From an uncultured Fidelibacterota bacterium (GTDB lineage Bacteria; Fidelibacterota; Marinisomatia; Marinisomatales; Marinisomataceae): DNA of 64,000 nt. The notes beneath the pieces are model-generated. The model did not search any database. It was not told where the DNA came from and saw nothing but the letters and a program-made list of their open reading frames with translations. Position 1 is the first letter of the stretch; each line of letters starts with the position of its first letter. Position numbers and translations under genes: made by a program. The stretch spans positions 1 to 64,000 of the forward strand of contig CACNWW010000002.1 of assembly GCA_902624275.1 (NCBI GenBank). The letters run 5' to 3'. Below, one piece after another: positions 53,923 to 61,460 of the stretch.

Positions 53923-54485
53923 GGTTTGATCCTTTTGACAGCTAAAAATAAAGTTAAATTTCTTTTTAGATCATGAATATCGTGCTCAAGAATTTTTAAT
54001 CCATATTTTTCTGCAGAAAATTTACTTGCAATAACTGCTACATTTTTTGAAAGCTTACCTTCAGATAGATCTTGTGCTGCTTTAGCAGTATCATCTTGTT
54101 CAACAAGCTTCTTTGACCAGAATTTTTCAGCAAGATAATCTTTGCATTGTTTTAGCGCCTGTTCATGAGAGTGAATTTCTTCAATATCTCCCAATGAAAC
54201 ACCTTCAATAGCTAATAGGTTTTGGCTTATTTCAACGTAAAACATATCAATGATTTCGCACTGATTTCTAGCCAAAGCCTCAACACTCTCAATAACCACT
54301 CCACCTTGTGCATTCTCCATGGCAAATATGCCTGTATCAATCGATTCATCTGATAAGCTATTTAGAACATTCATTGAACTTACAAGATATTTTAAATCAA
54401 AATCTTGAATTCCAAATTTTTCGCAATATGCTTTTGCTGCTTCTTCACTAAAACTCCCAACTATGCCTTGAATACCAACTTTCAT
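53919..54485 (-). CDS. pheA: Prephenate dehydratase catalytic domain, without ACT domain
   Basis: The 188-residue protein matches the catalytic domain of prephenate dehydratase only: GIQGIVGSFSEEAA, the ENAQGGVV ligand loop and DDTAKAAQ. The usual C-terminal ACT domain that senses Phe is absent. The catalytic TRF motif reads TLF (Thr178-Leu179-Phe180), so the Arg is replaced. It probably converts prephenate (or arogenate) toward phenylalanine without feedback control. It is located between aroQ and tyrA with 1- and 4-base overlaps. Confidence 0.82.
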   Translation of the reverse strand: MKVGIQGIVGSFSEEAAKAYCEKFGIQDFDLKYLVSSMNVLNSLSDESIDTGIFAMENAQGGVVIESVEALARNQCEIIDMFYVEISQNLLAIEGVSLGDIEEIHSHEQALKQCKDYLAEKFWSKKLVEQDDTAKAAQDLSEGKLSKNVAVIASKFSAEKYGLKILEHDIHDLKRNLTLFLAVKRIKP

Positions 54486-54913
54486 TATTTCTTCTCCAAA
54501 ATATGCTTTATACCATTAATATAACTTTGTTTTCCCTCGCCATAAAACTGTCCAATGCAAACATTTTTTATAACTGAAGTTTTTCTAAAATTTTCTCTTT
54601 TATAAATATTTGAAAGATGAACTTCAACAGTAGGAATTTGAGTAGCTACTATAGCATCTCTCAAGGCATAAGAATAATGTGTTAATGCTCCAGCATTTAA
54701 AATACAATAATCTACTTCACTTCTTTTTGAATGTAGAAAGTCGATTATTTCTCCTTCGAAATTTGACTGAAAAAATTCAAATTCTAATTCTTTACATAGT
54801 TCATGATTTTGTATCCATCTATTTACCTGATTAAGACTTTCATTACCATAAATTTCAGGTTCTCTTTCTCCAAGTAAATTAAGATTAGGACCATTAACAA
54901 TTATCAATTTCAT
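54485..54913 (-). CDS. aroQ: Type II 3-dehydroquinate dehydratase
   Basis: The 142-residue enzyme has NGPNLNLLGEREPEIYG (Tyr catalytic), INxG-like NAGALTHYSYALRDAI, and VEVHLSN with the catalytic His. It dehydrates 3-dehydroquinate to 3-dehydroshikimate. It overlaps aroB by 4 bases and pheA by 1. Confidence 0.95.
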   Translation of the reverse strand: MKLIIVNGPNLNLLGEREPEIYGNESLNQVNRWIQNHELCKELEFEFFQSNFEGEIIDFLHSKRSEVDYCILNAGALTHYSYALRDAIVATQIPTVEVHLSNIYKRENFRKTSVIKNVCIGQFYGEGKQSYINGIKHILEKK

Positions 54914-55977
54914 AACACGCTCAAACTTTCTTTAATCTGATCAAATGAGATATCCTCACTAATTCTAGATTTTCCAATTTCATCTAGCAAAATAAACCTA
55001 ATTTTTTTATCTCTGAACTTTTTATCATTTTTAACAAAATTTATAAATTTATCTTTATCATTTATGCTTAGCTTAGGTAAATCAAATTTTGATATAAATT
55101 GTATGGATGACGTGTATTCTTTATCAGATAATTTTCCAAATTTATTAGAAAGATATAATGCGCATTTCATACCATAAAAAATAGCCTCACCATGCAATAA
55201 ATTTTTATACTCATTAAAAGACTCCAGTCCGTGACCAACAGTATGGCCAAAATTCAAAATCATTCTGAGCTCATTCTCATTTTCATCTTGACTGACAATA
55301 TCACCTTTAATTTCACAACATTGTACTATTATTTTTTGTAAAACATTCATGTCTTTACTATCAATTTGAGCAAAATTTGTTTTTAAATATTCAAAAAATT
55401 CTTTGTCATAAATAAAGCCATATTTAACAACTTCTGCTAAAGCAGCATTCATTTCCCTTTTAGGCAAGGTTGATAAAAAATTTGTATCAATTTCAACAGC
55501 TATTGGTTGATAAATTCTTCCAACTAAATTTTTACCATTTTGTAAATTGATTCCTGTTTTTCCTCCAATTGCTGAGTCAACCATGCCGAGCAGGGTAGTG
55601 GGATATTGAATGTATTTAATTCCTCTCATAAAAATTGATGCTGCAAAACCTGCTACATCTCCAACCACGCCGCCGCCTACCGCAAAAACTAATGAAGATC
55701 TATCAAAATGATTTCTTGCCATATCATTTACAATTAAAGAAATGGTTTCAAACGACTTTGCTTTTTCCCCCTGATCAATTATAAAAATGTTAACATTTGC
55801 TAAATCAGAGAGTTCGTTGAAACTATTTTTATATATATTAAAAATTTCTTCTTGCGTTATTAACATGCATTGGGATTCAGTTGAAGATGCAAACTTAGTA
55901 ACTGAAGCTTTAAAATTTTCAATCAAACTAATATTATAGCTATTATTTCCTAAGTCAACTTTAATCTTATTAGACAT
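54910..55977 (-). CDS. aroB: 3-dehydroquinate synthase
   Basis: The 355-residue enzyme converts DAHP to 3-dehydroquinate. It shows FAVGGGVVGDVAGFAAS, the metal/substrate site LNFGHTVGHGLE and YPTTLLGMVDSAIGGKTG (residues 139-156, key GGKTG). It overlaps aroK by 8 bases and aroQ by 4. Confidence 0.96.
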   Translation of the reverse strand: MSNKIKVDLGNNSYNISLIENFKASVTKFASSTESQCMLITQEEIFNIYKNSFNELSDLANVNIFIIDQGEKAKSFETISLIVNDMARNHFDRSSLVFAVGGGVVGDVAGFAASIFMRGIKYIQYPTTLLGMVDSAIGGKTGINLQNGKNLVGRIYQPIAVEIDTNFLSTLPKREMNAALAEVVKYGFIYDKEFFEYLKTNFAQIDSKDMNVLQKIIVQCCEIKGDIVSQDENENELRMILNFGHTVGHGLESFNEYKNLLHGEAIFYGMKCALYLSNKFGKLSDKEYTSSIQFISKFDLPKLSINDKDKFINFVKNDKKFRDKKIRFILLDEIGKSRISEDISFDQIKESLSVL

Positions 55978-56479
55978 TAATCATCTCCATGATTTTCTCG
56001 CAATTTTCTTGAATGGTCATATTGTCAGTACTCATTTCATAATTACATAATGCTTGATATTTTTGTTCTCTTTGACGAATGATTTTACCAAGCACTTCTT
56101 CTTTATTCTCAACATTTAACAATGGCCTGGATTTATCTCCCTGAAGTCTATCTAGTAATATATTTTTTGATGTTTTTAAGTATATGCAAAGTTTAGAACT
56201 TAATAAGTTAAAACTCTCTTTGTATGTTACAGCACCTCCCCCAATAGCTAAAATAACATTTTCCTTTGATATATGTTTTTTAAGTTCAGCGCACTCTATC
56301 TCCCTAAAGTATTGCTCACCTTTAGAAAAAAGCTCATTAATCGTCGAATTGTATGTTTTAGTAATTTCATTATCAATATCAATGAATTCCCATTCTAAAC
56401 TCAACGAAAGGGCTTTTCCGGTAGAAGACTTTCCACTACCCATCATTCCAATAAGATATAGCTGTTTAATATTTTCCAC
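55970..56479 (-). CDS. aroK: Shikimate kinase
   Basis: The 169-residue kinase has the P-loop GMMGSGKSSTGK, the shikimate-binding IDIDNEI and GGGAVTYKES, and a lid region DRLQGDKSRPLL. It phosphorylates shikimate with ATP. Its start is inside the aroC 3' end (14-base overlap). Confidence 0.95.
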   Translation of the reverse strand: MENIKQLYLIGMMGSGKSSTGKALSLSLEWEFIDIDNEITKTYNSTINELFSKGEQYFREIECAELKKHISKENVILAIGGGAVTYKESFNLLSSKLCIYLKTSKNILLDRLQGDKSRPLLNVENKEEVLGKIIRQREQKYQALCNYEMSTDNMTIQENCEKIMEMINV

Positions 56480-57626
56480 TGCTCTTTAAATGTTTTTTTA
56501 ATTGTGTGAGACTATCTCCACCGAACTTTTCAAGTAATGCATCTGCAAGGACTATAGCAAGCATACTTTCTCCGATAATTGATGCAGCAGGAACAGCGCA
56601 AGAATCTGTTCTTTCTTTATGGGCAAGTACCGGTTCCATAGTTTCTAAATCAATAGATTTTAAAGGTTTAACTAACGTAGACAGTGGCTTCATACTTACT
56701 TTTACATGAATGGGCTGTGCATTACTCATTCCACCTTCAATTCCCCCTGCATTATTGCTTGAACGTACGATTTTATCATCTTCTAAAAGAATTTCATCAT
56801 GCAACTCACTTCCAAAGGCTGCGCTTGAAGCAAAACCTGCACCAAGCTCAACACCTTTAAAAGCATTTACAGACATCATAGCTTGTGTTATTCGAGCTTG
56901 AAGCTTTCCATCGGCATTAATATATGAGCCAAGCCCGTAAGGAAGACCTGATGCTATCACCTCGAAGGAACCTCCAACAGAGTCACCATTACGCTTTGCA
57001 GTATCAATTACTTCAATCATTTTACCTTCAACATCTTTATCAAGACATCTTACTGAGGACTGATCAGCAGTATCATTCAAATCTTTTAATGACATTGTAG
57101 CTAAAACTGGAGTTTCATCAACTATATCATGGATTTGATAAACTCTGCTGCCAATAAGAATTCCAACTTCTTCTAAAAGCCTTCTGCAAATAGCACCAAT
57201 TGCAACCCTCATAGCTGTTTCCCTTGCAGACGAACGTTCAAGAACATTTCTTAAATCATCAAAATCATACTTCATCATACCAGCCAAGTCAGCATGTCCA
57301 GGACGAGGCATAGAAATCTTTTTATGCTCTTTTTCAGGTTTGCCTACTGCCATCCTATCTTCCCAGTTCACCCAATCCAAATTCTTAATAATAAGTGAAA
57401 TTGGAGAGCCAAGTGTTTTTTCATGCCTAACACCAGAAAAAATTTCTGCAAAGTCTTTTTCAATTTTCATTCTACCGCCTCTTCCGTGGCCTTGCATTCT
57501 TCTTAAAAGGTCAATTGCAATGTACTCTTCCGTTAGGTGAAGACCTGCAGGTATTCCTTCAATAATACCTGTCAACCCTTTACCGTGCGATTCGCCAGCG
57601 GTCATGTATGATATTTTTTTTAACAT
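56466..57626 (-). CDS. aroC: Chorismate synthase
   Basis: The 386-residue FMN-dependent enzyme makes chorismate from EPSP. Characteristic segments are GESHGKGLTGIIEGIPAGL, SMPRPGHADLAGMMKY, ERSSARETAMRVAIGA and GIEGGMSNAQPI. It overlaps aroE by 7 bases. Confidence 0.97.
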   Translation of the reverse strand: MLKKISYMTAGESHGKGLTGIIEGIPAGLHLTEEYIAIDLLRRMQGHGRGGRMKIEKDFAEIFSGVRHEKTLGSPISLIIKNLDWVNWEDRMAVGKPEKEHKKISMPRPGHADLAGMMKYDFDDLRNVLERSSARETAMRVAIGAICRRLLEEVGILIGSRVYQIHDIVDETPVLATMSLKDLNDTADQSSVRCLDKDVEGKMIEVIDTAKRNGDSVGGSFEVIASGLPYGLGSYINADGKLQARITQAMMSVNAFKGVELGAGFASSAAFGSELHDEILLEDDKIVRSSNNAGGIEGGMSNAQPIHVKVSMKPLSTLVKPLKSIDLETMEPVLAHKERTDSCAVPAASIIGESMLAIVLADALLEKFGGDSLTQLKKHLKSSGKY

Positions 57627-58438
57627 TTTATATTCTCCAATTGTTTTCTAACGGATTCAATTTGTGAATCCAAATTATAGTTAGTTTCTCTCCAAATTTC
57701 AATAGACTTCAAAGCCTGATAAATAAACATATCAAGACCATTTACCTTTTGGGAGCATTGATCAAATTTTTTCAAAAATAAAGTTTCTTTAGAAGTATAA
57801 ATAAGGTCAATTAATGTTGTATTTCTATCAACAGGGATGTCAAAAAAGTTGTCTTTATCTTCATTGTACATTCCTATTGGAGTTGTATTAATTGCAATAT
57901 CATAACTTGCATGATTAGAATTAAATAGATCTACATTTTTGAAACCAAGGGTATGAGCAAAGTTTTGAAGATTGTGAGCATTATCGATAGATCTATTTTT
58001 TATAATAATCCTACCAGCCCCTTTATCTATTAAGCATTTAACTACAGTTTTTGCAGATGATCCTGCCCCAAGGACAATACAGCTACTTCCCTCTATAACT
58101 ATACCATTTTCATTTAAAAGCATATCAAATCCATACTTATCAGTATTAAATCCACAAATCATATTATTTGATTTTGATATACAGTTTACATTATCTAAGA
58201 TTTTTGCCTCATCGTCAATAGCATCCAAAAACTTTACTACTCTACTTTTGAATGGTATAGTAACATTAATACCATTAAATAAACCAAAATCATTATTGAA
58301 AAAATCATCAAGCTTATCATTTTCTAAACGAATTTTTTCAAAAGAACAGTTCAAAATATTCAATTTATCATAGAGAATTTCATGAAGTAGAGGGCTTAAA
58401 CTTTTATCAATTGGGTTTCCTATAACTGCAAATTTCAT
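57620..58438 (-). CDS. aroE: Shikimate dehydrogenase
   Basis: The 272-residue NADP-dependent enzyme reduces 3-dehydroshikimate. It has the substrate loops NPIDKSLSPLLHE and NVTIPFKSRV (Lys catalytic), and the NADP motif VLGAGSSAKTVV. It overlaps aroA by 4 bases. Confidence 0.95.
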   Translation of the reverse strand: MKFAVIGNPIDKSLSPLLHEILYDKLNILNCSFEKIRLENDKLDDFFNNDFGLFNGINVTIPFKSRVVKFLDAIDDEAKILDNVNCISKSNNMICGFNTDKYGFDMLLNENGIVIEGSSCIVLGAGSSAKTVVKCLIDKGAGRIIIKNRSIDNAHNLQNFAHTLGFKNVDLFNSNHASYDIAINTTPIGMYNEDKDNFFDIPVDRNTTLIDLIYTSKETLFLKKFDQCSQKVNGLDMFIYQALKSIEIWRETNYNLDSQIESVRKQLENIKC

Positions 58439-59685
58439 TTGGTTACCTCGCTAAGATAATTGAAGAAATTTGGTAATGAAATATCAACACATTGTTTATT
58501 ATCAAGCTCATATTTTTCAAAAGAAGTAAGGCTTAAAATTGTGAATGCCATAGCAATTCTATGATCATCAAACGTAGTTATTTTAGGCATTTTTTTTACC
58601 TTACCTCCCTCGACAAATAAATCATTATTTTTTTCATATGCCTTGATTCCAAATGCTTCTAGATTATGTATAATTGCGTTTAACCTATCACATTCTTTAT
58701 ATTTTAACTCTTCTACATTTTTAAAAACTGTTGTGCCGTTTGCAAAAGCTGCTACAACTGCTAATATTGGTACTTCATCTATGATTGATGGTATAATTTC
58801 CGGCTCAACTTCTATTGCTTTAAGATTAGATGAACTAATAATTAAATCTCCTACTTTTTCTCCATTATGAATTGATTCATTTGATTTTGATATTAAACAA
58901 TTCATTTTATTTAAAACTTTAACAAATCCAATTCTAGTATTGTTAAGCAACACATTAGTTAACTTTAAATTTGAATTATTATTAATAACTGCTAAAGCAA
59001 CAAAAAAGGCTGCTGAAGATGGATCAGAAGGAACAGAAATATCAATCGAATTTAACTTGGATTTGAGTGGATGAACTATAATTTTACTTCCTTCACTTCC
59101 AATTAATGCTCCCATATTCTTTAACATAATTTCTGAATGATTTCTTGTCGGAATAATCTCATTAATACTGGATACATTATTTCCCCCTAAAGCGGAAAAA
59201 AGTATACTTGATTTAACCTGTGCACTTGCAACTTTCATATCATAATCTATAGCGCTAATACCATCAGAAGCATCTATTGATAAAGGCAATAATCCATTAT
59301 TAGAGGAAATTTTACATCCCATTGCTGTTAAAGGCGTAATTATTCGCTTCATTGGTCTTTTTGATAAGGATTCATCTCCAATTAATGAAAATGTTAATTT
59401 TTGGGAAGCTAATAGTCCTGCAACAAGTCTTGTGGTAGTTCCTGAATTACCACAATCAAGATTATTTGATGGAGAATGCAGTTCTTTTCCATTAATTACT
59501 ATTTTATCATCTCTTTGCTGTATAGAAGCTCCACAATCTTTCAAAATATTAATTGTCGACTGCAAGTCAGCTCCATCATTTAAATTTTTAACATAACTTA
59601 CTCCATTAGCTATAGCTGAAAGCATAATTGCTCTGTGTGAAATAGATTTATCTCCTGGAAGTTGCAATGTACCTTGAACTAGCAT
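58435..59685 (-). CDS. aroA: 3-phosphoshikimate 1-carboxyvinyltransferase (EPSP synthase)
   Basis: The 416-residue enzyme joins shikimate-3-phosphate and PEP. Motifs are LPGDKSISHRA and DCGNSGTTTRLVAGLL, and a C-terminal DDHRIAMAFTILSL. It lies directly downstream of the DAHP synthase gene and overlaps aroE by 4 bases. The LPGDKSISHRA motif near the N-terminus carries the Lys that contacts both substrates. Confidence 0.96.
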   Translation of the reverse strand: MLVQGTLQLPGDKSISHRAIMLSAIANGVSYVKNLNDGADLQSTINILKDCGASIQQRDDKIVINGKELHSPSNNLDCGNSGTTTRLVAGLLASQKLTFSLIGDESLSKRPMKRIITPLTAMGCKISSNNGLLPLSIDASDGISAIDYDMKVASAQVKSSILFSALGGNNVSSINEIIPTRNHSEIMLKNMGALIGSEGSKIIVHPLKSKLNSIDISVPSDPSSAAFFVALAVINNNSNLKLTNVLLNNTRIGFVKVLNKMNCLISKSNESIHNGEKVGDLIISSSNLKAIEVEPEIIPSIIDEVPILAVVAAFANGTTVFKNVEELKYKECDRLNAIIHNLEAFGIKAYEKNNDLFVEGGKVKKMPKITTFDDHRIAMAFTILSLTSFEKYELDNKQCVDISLPNFFNYLSEVTK

Positions 59686-61026
59686 TTAACCTTGCAGCTC
59701 CTCCGCAATATTGAAAGAGAGTTCTAGCGCTTGATTAGCATTTAATCTTGGATCGCAGTGCGTATGGTATCTTGAATTCAAATCATCATCACTTACCTTG
59801 TAGATTCCTCCAGTACATTCAGTAACGTTTTGTCCTGTCATTTCCAAGTGAATTCCTCCTAAATGACACCCTTTTTCTTTGAGAATTTTAATAGCTTTTG
59901 ATGTTTCATTAAGCAATGAGTTAAAATCACGAGTTTTTAGGCCTGATGAAGACTTTACAGTATTTCCATGCATAGGATCTGAAATCCATAATACATTTTT
60001 GTTATTTTTTGTTATTGCTTCAACCAAACCTGGTAAATGTTGGTCAATATTCTCTTCACCATATCTAAAAATTAATGAAATCTTTCCTGCCTCATTTGTC
60101 GGATTAATTGTTTCAATAATTTTAACTAATTCATCTGGATCAAGACTAGGACCACACTTTATTCCAATAGGATTACTTATTCCTCTGCAAAATTCTACAT
60201 GAGCACTATCTATAAAGCGCGTTCTATCTCCAATCCATATAAAGTGTGCTGATGTACAATACACTTCATTTGTTAATGAATCTACACGGGTTAATGCAGA
60301 TTCGTATGGTAAGTGAAGTCCTTCATGGCTAGTAAAAAACTCCACGGTATTTAAATCTATAACAGTAGATGTATTTACTCCCACAGCATCCATAAAATCT
60401 AAATACTCATTAATTTTTGCTGCTATTTTTTCATATTTTTTTCCTTCTTTACTTGCTTTAACAAATCCCATGTTCCATGAATTCACTTTTCGCAAGTTTG
60501 CAAAACCTCCTTGAGCAAATGATCTGAGAAGATTTAAAGTAGAAGCAGATTGAGAATATGCTCTTAATAATCTTGCAGGATTTGGTTCTCTTTTCTCCTC
60601 TGAAAATTCAATACTATTTATAGAATCTCCGTAGTAGCTATTTAGAGTTTTTCCATCTTTTGTTTCTAAGTCAGAAGATCTTGGCTTTGCAAATTGTCCA
60701 GCAATTCTTCCTAGTTTAATTACAGGAACTTTCAGCTTTGCAGTGATAACAGCACTCATCTGTAAAATGACTCTAAAAGTATCTCTAATATTGTTTGCAT
60801 TAAATTCTTTAAAACTTTCCGCGCAATCTCCTCCCTGAACCAAAAATGCATCACCTTTGCTAGCTTTAGCAAGATCTTCCTTTAAATTTCTACATTCCCC
60901 AGCAAAAACTAATGGTGGAAATCCTTCTAGTTTTTTTAATGCTTTTTCAAGCTGGTCTGGATCATTGTATTGTGGGATATGTTTTATCTTGAAGTTTTTC
61001 CAAGAATCTTTAGACCACTTTGACAT
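59686..61026 (-). CDS. Class II DAHP synthase
   Basis: The 446-residue enzyme condenses PEP and erythrose-4-phosphate, the committed step of aromatic synthesis. It is of the plant-like class II: LVQGGDCAESFKEF, KVPVIKLGRIAGQFAKPRSS (residues 98-117) and ISDPMHGNT are visible. Class II enzymes commonly have extra elements for feedback; the N-terminal extension here is short. The start overlaps the chorismate mutase stop by one base. Confidence 0.95.
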   Translation of the reverse strand: MSKWSKDSWKNFKIKHIPQYNDPDQLEKALKKLEGFPPLVFAGECRNLKEDLAKASKGDAFLVQGGDCAESFKEFNANNIRDTFRVILQMSAVITAKLKVPVIKLGRIAGQFAKPRSSDLETKDGKTLNSYYGDSINSIEFSEEKREPNPARLLRAYSQSASTLNLLRSFAQGGFANLRKVNSWNMGFVKASKEGKKYEKIAAKINEYLDFMDAVGVNTSTVIDLNTVEFFTSHEGLHLPYESALTRVDSLTNEVYCTSAHFIWIGDRTRFIDSAHVEFCRGISNPIGIKCGPSLDPDELVKIIETINPTNEAGKISLIFRYGEENIDQHLPGLVEAITKNNKNVLWISDPMHGNTVKSSSGLKTRDFNSLLNETSKAIKILKEKGCHLGGIHLEMTGQNVTECTGGIYKVSDDDLNSRYHTHCDPRLNANQALELSFNIAEELQG

Positions 61027-61286
61027 TATAGCTCCTCTACTTTTTTTGATTCTGATATGATTGACTGATAAATTGATTTTAAAAAGCTAGCTTCTGCAGC
61101 TGAAAAACGTGCATCAATTTTAGCATAGATTGCATTTTCTCTTTCTTGATCTAGAACTGGTAAACCTTCTTGCTTTTTAATATGACCTATAGCAGTTACA
61201 GCATCTAATCTTTCAAGAAGCAAGTCAAAGATTTGTTCATCAGCTTTATCTATTTGTTCTCTATTTTCTAATATTTTTTCGTTCAT
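61026..61286 (-). CDS. AroQ-type chorismate mutase
   Basis: An 86-residue all-helical chorismate mutase (ILENREQIDKADEQIFDLL, HIKKQEGLPVLDQERE) converting chorismate to prephenate. It is the first structural gene of the aro operon. The ATG at 61286 is chosen because GGAGGAATT lies just before it; the upstream in-frame ATG at 61304 lies inside the terminator hairpin. Free-standing chorismate mutase next to class II DAHP synthase often forms an allosteric complex with it, so Phe/Tyr sensitivity may arise there. Confidence 0.93.
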   Translation of the reverse strand: MNEKILENREQIDKADEQIFDLLLERLDAVTAIGHIKKQEGLPVLDQERENAIYAKIDARFSAAEASFLKSIYQSIISESKKVEEL

Positions 61287-61302
61287 AATTCCTCCATATA
61301 AC

Positions 61303-61331
61303 AAAAAACCCTAGCGGGTTTTGCTAGGGTT
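61303..61331 (-). terminator. Attenuator terminator of the aro operon
   Basis: On the minus strand AACCCTAGC and GCTAGGGTT form a perfect 9-bp stem with a 7-base loop, followed by a run of six T, 17 bases before the chorismate mutase start codon. It lies between the leader peptide and the first structural gene, the position expected of an attenuator. The RBS of the mutase gene follows directly. Confidence 0.88.
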
Positions 61332-61378
61332 CGTGTAGAATTGATATAAATTTATCGTTAGACGTCTACAGTCCCCCC
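61327..61378 (-). promoter_or_regulatory. Candidate antiterminator pairing
   Basis: On the minus strand the leader segment GGGGGGACTGTAGA (61378-61365, codons 14-18) can pair with TCTACACGAACCC (61339-61327): GTAGA with TCTAC and GGG with CCC around an internal loop. The second arm includes the CCC and flanks of the terminator's left stem, so the two folds exclude each other. The first arm is just downstream of the Tyr/Phe codons, so a ribosome stalled there would leave it free and a ribosome reaching the stop would cover it. This is inference from pairing. Confidence 0.6.
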
Positions 61379-61417
61379 GCTTCTAAAATAAAAATAATAG
61401 TTATAAAATTTACTCAT
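61358..61417 (-). CDS. Phe/Tyr-rich leader peptide of the aro operon
   Basis: A 19-residue frame, MSKFYNYYFYFRSGGTVDV, starts at 61417 and ends with TAA at 61358. Positions 4-11 are Phe, Tyr, Asn, Tyr, Tyr, Phe, Tyr, Phe: seven Phe/Tyr codons in eight. It lies directly before an intrinsic terminator and a Phe/Tyr biosynthetic operon, the classical arrangement of PheL-type and similar attenuator leader peptides. No Shine-Dalgarno sequence is seen; the predicted promoter would begin transcription at its ATG. Confidence 0.85.
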   Translation of the reverse strand: MSKFYNYYFYFRSGGTVDV

Positions 61418-61423
61418 TGGACT

Positions 61424-61452
61424 AGTTTAAACATCGATTGATAGGGATTCAA
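61424..61452 (-). promoter_or_regulatory. Candidate aro operon promoter
   Basis: On the minus strand TTGAAT (61452-61447) and TAAACT (61429-61424) are separated by exactly 17 bases. Each matches four of six consensus bases. The predicted transcription start, 7 bases past the -10, falls on the A of the leader ATG, making the leader transcript leaderless. It lies in the 43-base gap after the acylase stop. Confidence 0.45.
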
Positions 61453-61460
61453 GAAAAATA

